From Verrucomicrobiota bacterium (GTDB lineage Bacteria; Verrucomicrobiota; Verrucomicrobiia; Limisphaerales; UBA9464), in assembly GCA_947454295.1 (NCBI GenBank), contig CANGMO010000028.1, positions 1 to 11,933 of the forward strand: a DNA stretch of 11,933 bases, written 5' to 3'. Under the pieces are notes generated by a model. It saw nothing but the letters and a program-made list of their open reading frames with translations. It was not told where the DNA came from and made no database searches. Positions 6,683 to 11,933 of the stretch are shown one piece after another. The stretch's first letter is position 1. Each line of letters begins with the position of its first letter. The position numbers were made by a program, and so were the translations under genes.

Positions 6683-6702
6683 TTCCCCACCTCTTACACC
6701 AT

Positions 6703-7128
6703 ATGCGTCTCTTGAAGTCCCTTTCCGTACTCGCCGGAGCGGCCGTGCTGCTCACGGGCTGCGCCAGCGCCGAGAAGAAGCTGGGTCGCGGGTTTAACAA
6801 CCTGACCGAGCCCTTCCGTCTGGGTGAGCTCTCCCGCTCCTACGAGCAGAGCGTCCTCTGGGATGGGGCTGATGTCGGTGGGTCCGTCGGCGTGATCCAC
6901 GGCTTCAATCGCACCGTCGGCCGCACCTTGGTTGGTGCCTTCGAGGTGGTGACCTTCCCGGTTCCCTCCGAGCCGTACTTCAAGCCCGAGCACCCGGTTT
7001 ATCCCGACAGCTACAAGCCCGGTCCGCTTGACAACCCGATTCTGCAGACCGACACCCGCCTCGGCTTCGATGGCAGCGACAGCGCGTCGCTCATCCCGGG
7101 CAGCCGGTTCACCGTGTTCGGCAACTGA
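6703..7128 (+). CDS. Small lipoprotein resembling the exosortase-associated TIGR04073 family
   Basis: The chosen ATG at 6703 gives 141 residues and a textbook lipoprotein signal peptide (MRLLKSLSVLAGAAVLLTGC, lipidated Cys20). A GTG at 6622 would add 27 residues ahead of this signal and is rejected. The mature part begins with EKKLGRGFNNLTEP and includes GVIHGFNRTVGRTLVGAFEVVTFPVP and YFKPEHPVYP motifs. From memory, the KLGRG-x-N, Gly/Arg-rich middle and GAFEVVTFP pattern is that of the TIGR04073 family, small proteins found mostly in Verrucomicrobiota with exosortase systems. Their molecular role is unknown. The C-terminal 30 residues beyond the motif look poorly structured. It stands alone between tatC and a terminator and is probably monocistronic. 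Confidence 0.8.
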   Translation: MRLLKSLSVLAGAAVLLTGCASAEKKLGRGFNNLTEPFRLGELSRSYEQSVLWDGADVGGSVGVIHGFNRTVGRTLVGAFEVVTFPVPSEPYFKPEHPVYPDSYKPGPLDNPILQTDTRLGFDGSDSASLIPGSRFTVFGN

Positions 7129-7158
7129 CCGCTCCGGATTCGGCACCTTCAATTCCTG

Positions 7159-7188
7159 ACGCGCCAACTCCGGTTGGCGCGTTTTTTT
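7159..7188 (+). terminator. Intrinsic terminator directly ahead of ispE
   Basis: CGCGCCAAC (7160-7168) pairs perfectly with GTTGGCGCG (7173-7181) around a TCCG tetraloop, and A7159 can pair with T7182. Seven T residues follow (7182-7188). It ends the lipoprotein transcript 31 bases after its stop codon. Only five bases separate the T-run from the ispE ATG at 7194, so the hairpin also occupies the place of the ispE ribosome-binding region. Confidence 0.9.
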
Positions 7189-7193
7189 CATTC

Positions 7194-8069
7194 ATGGCCC
7201 TCCGACGAAACTCACCCTGCAAGGTCAACTTCGTCCTCAATCTCCTGGGGAAGAGGCCGGACGGGTTTCATGAACTGGAAACACTGTTCTTTCCAGTGCC
7301 GCTTCATGACGTCCTGACCGCGGACCACTCGACGGTTGCCGGGGTGCAGTTGACCTGCTCAAACCCGGGGCTGCCCTGCGACGGCACCAACCTTGTGCAT
7401 CGGGCGGCCACCGCGTTTATGACTGCGGCGGGGCTGGAGTCTGGAGTGACGCTGCATCTGGAAAAACACCTGCCGCTGGCTGCTGGCATCGGCGGCGGAA
7501 GTGCCAATGCGGCCGTGACACTGCTCTTGCTCAACGAGCTGTTTGGAAATCCGCTTCCGGTGGCGACGCTCGATCGCCTCGCGGCCGGCTTGGGCAGCGA
7601 TGTGAACTTCTTCCTTCAGCCTGATCCGGCCCTGGCCACCGGGCGCGGCGAGGCCATCGAACCCTTGGCGCCGTTTCCCAAGCTGCGCGGCACGGCCATG
7701 CTGTTGTTCCATCCGGGATTCGGCGTGCCGACGCCCTGGGCTTTCAGGGAGCTGGCCCGATTCCCGGAACATCGATCCGGCCGCCCGGGGCGGGCGCGCG
7801 AGGTGGCGACGCTGTTCCAATCGGGTGATCTCGAGGCGGCGGGGCACGCGCTCTACAACGGTCTCGAGACGCCGGTGTTTGAGAAGTATCCCATCCTGGC
7901 GCTGTACACCGCCTTCTATCGGCGGCACGGCGCGTACGGCGCACTGATGAGTGGAAGCGGCTCCACCACCTTCGGACTCTTTCGCGATCCGGCGGCTGCC
8001 CGGACCGCCGCCACCCAATTCCGAGCCGAGTTTGGCGCGACCGGCTGGCTCGAGGTCGTGGAACTCTGA
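7194..8069 (+). CDS. ispE: 4-diphosphocytidyl-2-C-methyl-D-erythritol kinase (IspE)
   Basis: IspE phosphorylates the 2-hydroxyl of CDP-methylerythritol with ATP, in the non-mevalonate route to isopentenyl diphosphate, in the cytoplasm. The 291 residues match the family length (about 280-300). Visible landmarks are SPCKVNF with the catalytic Lys10, LGKRPDGFHELETLF (18-32), the GHMP-kinase glycine loop LPLAAGIGGGSANAA (93-107), LGSDVNFFL (133-141) with the catalytic Asp136, and the C-terminal GALMSGSGSTTFGLF (249-263). The family's conserved SPxKxN motif begins at residue 7, so the ATG at 7194 must be at or very near the true start even though it lies five bases behind a terminator. No Shine-Dalgarno sequence is present. 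The following ppnP gene starts 66 bases downstream and may share the transcript. Confidence 0.95.
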   Translation: MALRRNSPCKVNFVLNLLGKRPDGFHELETLFFPVPLHDVLTADHSTVAGVQLTCSNPGLPCDGTNLVHRAATAFMTAAGLESGVTLHLEKHLPLAAGIGGGSANAAVTLLLLNELFGNPLPVATLDRLAAGLGSDVNFFLQPDPALATGRGEAIEPLAPFPKLRGTAMLLFHPGFGVPTPWAFRELARFPEHRSGRPGRAREVATLFQSGDLEAAGHALYNGLETPVFEKYPILALYTAFYRRHGAYGALMSGSGSTTFGLFRDPAAARTAATQFRAEFGATGWLEVVEL

Positions 8070-8135
8070 GGCACCATCCGGCTGCCGCTCACCCTTCGCG
8101 TTGACTTCAATCGTCCGCCACAGAAACTCATCCCC

Positions 8136-8462
8136 ATGCCTGCACCCAAAGACTTCCCCAACGTCACTGCTGTCACCAAGGCCAACATCTATTTCGAGGG
8201 CAAGGTCGTGTCCCATTCGATCCTGTTCGCCGATGGCTCCAAGAAAACTCTCGGGCTGATTTATCCGGGCGAATATCACTTTGGCACCGAGAAGGCTGAG
8301 CGCATGGAGATCGTCGCGGGAAACTGCAGCGTGAAGATCGACGGCGCCGCCGACCGCACCAATTTCGCCGCCGGCCAGCACTTCGACGTGCCCGCCAAGT
8401 CGGGGTTCGACATCGCGGTGTCCGGTGGCATTTGCGAGTACGTCTGCTCCTTCCTCGGTTGA
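8136..8462 (+). CDS. ppnP: Pyrimidine/purine nucleoside phosphorylase PpnP
   Basis: PpnP (formerly DUF1255, YaiE) cleaves nucleosides with phosphate to a free base and ribose-1-phosphate, in nucleotide salvage. The 108-residue single cupin matches the family in length (E. coli about 94) and in its landmarks: NIYFEGKVVSHSI (17-29), LIYPGEYHFGTEKAERMEI (41-59), VSGGICEYVCSFLG at the end, and AGQHFDVPAKSGFDI (79-93). The N-terminal 12 residues go slightly beyond the usual start; the next ATG lies well inside the conserved fold, so 8136 is kept. The leader is C-rich, with no Shine-Dalgarno sequence. A TTGACT at 8101 resembles a -35 box, but no good -10 follows. It sits between ispE and a binding-protein gene with no obvious shared pathway. 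Confidence 0.92.
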   Translation: MPAPKDFPNVTAVTKANIYFEGKVVSHSILFADGSKKTLGLIYPGEYHFGTEKAERMEIVAGNCSVKIDGAADRTNFAAGQHFDVPAKSGFDIAVSGGICEYVCSFLG

Positions 8463-8479
8463 GCGCGATCTGATTGCGC
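8463..8479 (+). terminator. Possible weak hairpin after ppnP
   Basis: GCGCGAT (8463-8469) can pair with ATTGCGC (8473-8479), with one G-T wobble and a three-base loop, directly after the ppnP stop codon. No T-run follows, so it may be a weak or Rho-assisted end, an mRNA-stabilising hairpin, or chance. Confidence 0.25.
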
Positions 8480-8510
8480 GCCCTGCCTCCACACTCCAGC
8501 TCCTCTTCGC

Positions 8511-9464
8511 ATGAACCGTCGCACCTTTCTCGCCGCCGGGGCCGCTCTACCCTGGGCTGTCCGCGCCGCCGGATCCGGGACCTACACCTTTGGCCTGATT
8601 GCCAAGTCCCAGGGCAACGCCGTCTTCCAGGTGGCGCGGGTGGGTGCCGAACAAGCTGCGAAGGAGCTCGGTGCCAAGCACGGGGTGCGCATCAAGATCG
8701 ACTGGCGCACGCCCAACGAGGAGGACGCACAGAAGCAGGCGGAAGCCGTGGAACAGCTGGTGCTGGCAGGTGCGGACGGTATTGCCATCAGCTGCAGCGA
8801 CGCCAACAAGGTGACCGATGCCATCAATCGGGCCGTGGCGGGAGGGGTTCCGGTGTGCACCTTCGACAGCGATGCGCCGGGGTCCAAGCGCTTTGTCACC
8901 TACGGCGTGGACGACCTTGAGTGCGGCCGTCAGGTCATGGTGGAGCTGGCGCGGACGATGAGCGATCGCGGCGTGGTTGCCATTTTGGCGGGCAATCAGA
9001 ATGCGCCGAATCTGCAGCGCCGCGTCCAGGGCGTGCGCGAGGAGGCGAAGAAGTATCCCGGGATATCCGTTCGCGACACCTACTACCATCGCGAGACCCC
9101 GCAGGATGCGGCGGCGCGGGTGGAGCAGGTGATGCAGGCGAATCCCGACATTACCGGATGGGCCATGATCGGCGGCTGGCCTCTGTTCACCGAGCACGCG
9201 TTGAAGTGGGCTCCCGGCACGGTGAAATGCGTCAGCGTCGATGCCCTGCCGGCCCAGTTGGCCTATCTCCGTTCGGGCCACGTGCAGAAGCTGCTCGCCC
9301 AGCAGTGCCATGCGTGGGGCTATCGCTCGGTCGCGCTCCTGCTCGACAAGGTTCACTTCAAGAAGAACCCGCCGGCGGTGAAGGAGATCAGCGCCCTGGT
9401 TCCGGTGGACCGGTCCAACGTCGACGCGTACGCGAAGAATTGGGAAACGTGGCTGCCGCGCTGA
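8511..9464 (+). CDS. Tat-exported sugar-type periplasmic binding protein
   Basis: The 317-residue protein begins with MNRRTFLAAGAALPWAVRAA, a twin-arginine signal peptide (NRRTFL motif, mild hydrophobic core, cleavage likely near residue 19-20). The rest is a type I periplasmic binding fold of the ribose/LacI kind (Peripla_BP_4-like): TFGLIAKSQGNAVFQ at the start, then QLVLAGADGIAISCSDA (82-98), GVPVCTFDSDAP (112-123), VAILAGNQNAPN (156-167) and a final region near LLAQQCHAWGYRS. Related proteins bind sugars for ABC uptake systems. No permease or ATPase gene lies next to it, so it is an orphan here; its ligand cannot be read from sequence. Its gene starts 48 bases after ppnP and ends 14 bases before the convergent propeller gene. 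Export in folded form would rely on a Tat system like the one encoded at 4885-6606. Confidence 0.88.
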   Translation: MNRRTFLAAGAALPWAVRAAGSGTYTFGLIAKSQGNAVFQVARVGAEQAAKELGAKHGVRIKIDWRTPNEEDAQKQAEAVEQLVLAGADGIAISCSDANKVTDAINRAVAGGVPVCTFDSDAPGSKRFVTYGVDDLECGRQVMVELARTMSDRGVVAILAGNQNAPNLQRRVQGVREEAKKYPGISVRDTYYHRETPQDAAARVEQVMQANPDITGWAMIGGWPLFTEHALKWAPGTVKCVSVDALPAQLAYLRSGHVQKLLAQQCHAWGYRSVALLLDKVHFKKNPPAVKEISALVPVDRSNVDAYAKNWETWLPR

Positions 9465-9478
9465 AGGGCGACGCACGC

Positions 9479-10909
9479 TTAGAGGGCCAGTCCGAATCGC
9501 TTCAGCCGCTCGCCGAGTCGCGGCAAATTCCACTCGCTGATGGCGTCGTCGTCGCCGCGCAGTTGCACCCAGGCCCCGTTCGCGGAGATCGCGGCGGATT
9601 TTAGGCCCACTGGAGCGGGTAGTTCGATTTCCTGCGTGGACTTTGGATCCACGCGGACCCACACCCGATTGCCGTTGCGTCGCAGCGCTGCATTCGGCTG
9701 CTCCGGAAGACGGGTTTCGGACTGCGCCAGGAAATGCACGATGTCCCGGGAGATGGATACGCCCGTCAGCCGCGGCATCGCCTCTCCGGCCGCGGTGACG
9801 GAAAGCTGGGTGGCCTTGGCGTCCCATTGAAGGCGATGAATCGCACCTCCGGCCGCCTGCCGTCCGGCAATGCGCCGGGCTGCCTTGAAGTCCCACAACT
9901 CGATCCTTCCGGAGGCCAGTCCGACCGCCAGCAGGGTGCCGGATTCATTGAGGGCGATCGCGGCGACGTCGTGCACCTCGGCGGCGAATGGCCGAACGCT
10001 GCCTTCCTGCGCATCAACAATCCAGATGCCCTGGGGGCTGGCGACCACCACGCGACGGGCATCCGGCATCCAGGAAAAATCAATGGGCACCCCGGGCAGT
10101 TGCACCTGTTCCTGCACCTGCTCCAGCGATGGTTGAATCACCCACAGTGCGGGCTGGTTGCTGCAGAGGGCCGCGAGGCGCGTTCCGCTGGGTGAAAACT
10201 CCAAACGGTGCGGCGCCGAGGGCAGGGGAATCCGCCGAATGCCCTCCAGCCCCCGGGGGGGCAGGGGGCTGAGTCGCACGCCGGGATTGGAGGCGGAGGG
10301 GTCCGGAGTGGCGATGCGTTGCAGTTCGGGATGAAACGAAATCCACGCGGGAATCGACTGGGAAGGGGAATCCCAAGTGACCTCGGGATGTTCCTTTCCC
10401 AGGCAGCGAAAACTCCAGTGCCCCTCCCGGTCGATCAAGGCGAGCCATCCGGAGATGGGCTCGAATCGAACGACCAGATGATCCGGTGTGGATCTGGCGG
10501 GTCGGGTTTCCTGGATGGCACCCGAGGCCAGGTCGCGAACCGAAAGGCTTCCCGCCGGGTTCAGTTCCAACGCCCGCCCGGTGGTCAGATCGAAAATCCC
10601 GGACACGCTTCCCGGTGACGGAGTCCAGGCTTCCGGAAAAAGTTCAGGAGTGCCGACGACCCGCACTGCCTCTTGTGCAAGTGCCGCCAGCACCTGTGGG
10701 GCGGCATTGGTGTGCTGCGGGTCGCGCCCGTGGACTTCGAGGCGCTTCAAGGCCTCGCGACGCCAGCCCGGGGCGGCGGATTCGCGCAGCGTGCGAACAC
10801 TCTCTGCGGTGAGCGGCGAAGACGATTCCGCGGCAACTGCAGGGAAGGTGCAGACGGACAGCAGGCCCAGGCCAGCAGCCAGGGTGGCGGCGATCGAGGA
10901 ACGCGTCAC
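9479..10909 (-). CDS. Secreted WD40-type beta-propeller protein
   Basis: The 476-residue protein starts with GTG at 10909 and has a Sec signal peptide (about residues 1-27, cleavage after PAVAA). A short helical region follows (about 34-85, with SAAPGWRREALKRLE), then about six or seven propeller blades with degenerate WD40 motifs: LSVRDLASG (122-130), LALIDREGHW (156-165), HRLEFSPSGTRLAAL (234-248), FSWMPDARRVVVASPQGIWIVDA (278-300, in parts), AIALNESGTLLAVGLASGRIELWDF (317-341, in parts) and AISEWNLPRLGERLKRFGLAL at the end. The blade order and the WNLPRL-to-GLAL ending resemble, from memory, the WD40 part of planctomycete and verrucomicrobial kinase-WD40 fusions, but no kinase is present. 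Such propellers usually bind other proteins; the partner is unknown. It converges with the binding-protein gene and diverges from the ABC ATPase gene. Confidence 0.85.
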   Translation of the reverse strand: MTRSSIAATLAAGLGLLSVCTFPAVAAESSSPLTAESVRTLRESAAPGWRREALKRLEVHGRDPQHTNAAPQVLAALAQEAVRVVGTPELFPEAWTPSPGSVSGIFDLTTGRALELNPAGSLSVRDLASGAIQETRPARSTPDHLVVRFEPISGWLALIDREGHWSFRCLGKEHPEVTWDSPSQSIPAWISFHPELQRIATPDPSASNPGVRLSPLPPRGLEGIRRIPLPSAPHRLEFSPSGTRLAALCSNQPALWVIQPSLEQVQEQVQLPGVPIDFSWMPDARRVVVASPQGIWIVDAQEGSVRPFAAEVHDVAAIALNESGTLLAVGLASGRIELWDFKAARRIAGRQAAGGAIHRLQWDAKATQLSVTAAGEAMPRLTGVSISRDIVHFLAQSETRLPEQPNAALRRNGNRVWVRVDPKSTQEIELPAPVGLKSAAISANGAWVQLRGDDDAISEWNLPRLGERLKRFGLAL

Positions 10910-10964
10910 GGTGTGGGAACTGTAGCCACGGGGGGGCGAAAAGCGAAGGCTCTCCTCCCGGGAT

Positions 10965-10993
10965 CAGCCCGTTGCCAGAACGGGACTGGGCTG
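10965..10993. promoter_or_regulatory. Hairpin-forming repeat in the divergent intergenic region
   Basis: CCCGTT (10968-10973) pairs with AACGGG (10979-10984) around GCCAG. The overlapping CAGCCC (10965-10970) can instead pair with GGGCTG (10988-10993). The repeats lie in the 98-base gap between the divergent propeller gene and ABC ATPase gene, just ahead of the ATPase ribosome-binding site. They could be an operator or an mRNA structure. No -10/-35 pair is convincing on either strand. Confidence 0.3.
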
Positions 10994-10999
10994 AAAGGG
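10994..10999 (+). promoter_or_regulatory. Shine-Dalgarno-like site deciding the GTG start of the ABC ATPase
   Basis: AAAGGG lies eight bases before GTG 11008 and supports this start over other in-frame codons, since the frame stays open upstream. It is the only start in this window with a recognisable Shine-Dalgarno sequence. Confidence 0.6.
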
Positions 11000-11007
11000 T
11001 TTGGTCC

Positions 11008-11933
11008 GTGAGCGAACCGATCCTCAGTGCCCGCCGTCTGGTGCGCCGTTACGGCACCCGCGTGGCAGTCGACGGCTTTCATTTGGAGGTGCAGCCCGGC
11101 GAGGCGGTGGGGCTTTTGGGACCCAATGGCGCAGGCAAGACCACGACCATCTCCATGCTTGCGGGCCTCATTCGGCCCGATGTCGGGGAGGTGCGCATCG
11201 GAGGACAACTGCTTCGCGAGGAAACCGATCCGCACAAACGCTGGGTGGGCTTGGTCCCGCAAGACCTCGCGCTCTACGGCGAAATCTCCGCGCTGGATAA
11301 CCTCCGCTTCTTTGGCGCGCTGCAGGGACTCACGGGGGATTCATTGAAGCGACGCTGCGGCGAGGTGCTGGAGATCGTCGGCCTGTCAACCCGCGCGGAC
11401 GATCGTGTGAAGACCTTTTCCGGGGGCATGAAGCGACGCCTCAATCTGGCTGCGGCGCTGGTACATGACCCGCAACTGCTGCTCCTCGACGAACCGACGG
11501 TGGGAGTTGATCCGCAGAGCCGGAACGCCATTTTCGACAACGTCGAGCTGCTCCGCCGCGCCGGAAAAACGCTGCTCTACACCACGCACTACATGGAGGA
11601 GGTGGAACGCCTCTGCGATCGGGTGGTGATCATGGATCATGGACGAGTGGTCGCTGATGATTCCCTGTCGGAACTTCGCCGCCGGGCCAGTGCCGTAGGA
11701 CGATTGAGTTTTGAATTCGCCGCCACGGCTCGCTCCACCGAGGAATGGTTTCCGTTGATCCTGCAGGTCGATGGAGTGCGCCACGCGGAGCTGTCGGGCA
11801 ATCGCCTGATCCTGGAAGTCGAGGAAGTGCACGCCGGTGCCGGTGCCGTGCTGAACGTGCTGGCCGGGGCCGGAGTCCGGGTGACCGCGTTGTCCACACC
11901 GGAGGCCCGGCTGGAAGATGTGTTCCTGCAGCT
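11008..11933 (+). CDS. ABC-2-type exporter ATP-binding subunit (3' partial)
   Basis: The 308 visible residues form a complete ABC ATPase: Walker A GPNGAGKTT (38-46), Q-loop Gln85 in LVPQDLALY, signature FSGGMKRR (137-144), Walker B LLLLDEPTVGVDP (157-169) and switch His194 in TTHYMEEVE. After the core comes an extra C-terminal domain (about 225-308) ending in EARLEDVFLQ, the usual ending of CcmA/NodI-type ATPases of ABC-2 exporters. The stop codon lies just beyond the window edge. An ABC-2 permease gene normally follows, so one is expected downstream. The substrate cannot be read from the ATPase. The start is GTG with AAAGGG eight bases before it. The gene is divergent from the propeller gene across 98 bases. 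Confidence 0.93.
   Translation, partial: MSEPILSARRLVRRYGTRVAVDGFHLEVQPGEAVGLLGPNGAGKTTTISMLAGLIRPDVGEVRIGGQLLREETDPHKRWVGLVPQDLALYGEISALDNLRFFGALQGLTGDSLKRRCGEVLEIVGLSTRADDRVKTFSGGMKRRLNLAAALVHDPQLLLLDEPTVGVDPQSRNAIFDNVELLRRAGKTLLYTTHYMEEVERLCDRVVIMDHGRVVADDSLSELRRRASAVGRLSFEFAATARSTEEWFPLILQVDGVRHAELSGNRLILEVEEVHAGAGAVLNVLAGAGVRVTALSTPEARLEDVFLQ

Noticed and set aside
6622..6702. Upstream GTG start for the lipoprotein gene
   Set aside because: It would put 27 polar residues before an otherwise perfect lipoprotein signal peptide and overlap the possible promoter; ATG 6703 is preferred.
9465..9478. Bidirectional terminator between the convergent genes
   Set aside because: Only 14 bases separate the stop codons and no stem with a T-run could be found there.
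8547..9896. 449-codon open frame on the - strand
   Set aside because: It runs opposite the binding-protein gene and into the propeller gene in another frame. It is Arg/His-rich and has no motif.

Overview
The window is GC-rich, gene-dense bacterial chromosome. It carries fourteen protein-coding genes, thirteen on the + strand and one on the - strand, with no RNA gene, insertion sequence, CRISPR array or phage gene visible. The cell is Gram-negative (Tol-Pal genes, lipoproteins). A Verrucomicrobiota origin is the best guess. It rests on a small lipoprotein that resembles the exosortase-associated TIGR04073 family, on the gene set, and on the almost complete absence of Shine-Dalgarno sequences. 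This is inference, since no marker gene such as rRNA is present.

Region 1 (1-4784) is an envelope operon. It begins with the 3' part of a striking cysteine-rich protein: six complete 48-residue double zinc-knuckle repeats plus part of a seventh, followed by a C-terminal membrane anchor. It continues with an ExbD/TolR stator protein, a TonB/TolA-like energy-transducing protein, the TolB propeller and the Pal lipoprotein. A strong intrinsic terminator closes the operon. A tolQ/exbB gene would be expected upstream, outside the window. The four Tol proteins would link the proton-motive force at the inner membrane to Pal at the outer membrane and peptidoglycan. The zinc-knuckle protein is not a standard member of this set and is the most unusual object here.

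Region 2 (4785-6606) is a twin-arginine translocation cluster: two tandem TatA-type genes (the first encodes only 55 residues) and a tatC carrying an extra segment of about 125 residues in its first periplasmic loop. Region 3 (6607-7188) is a single lipoprotein gene with its own terminator. That hairpin ends only five bases before the start codon of ispE.

Region 4 (7194-9464) holds ispE (isoprenoid precursor synthesis), ppnP (nucleoside phosphorylase) and a sugar-type periplasmic binding protein. The binding protein has a twin-arginine signal peptide, so it is a plausible client of the Tat system encoded nearby. No permease or ATPase for it is visible. Region 5 (9479-10909, - strand) is a secreted beta-propeller protein convergent with the binding protein. 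Region 6 (11008 to the end) is an ABC-2-type exporter ATPase, divergent from the propeller gene and cut by the window edge just short of its C-terminus.
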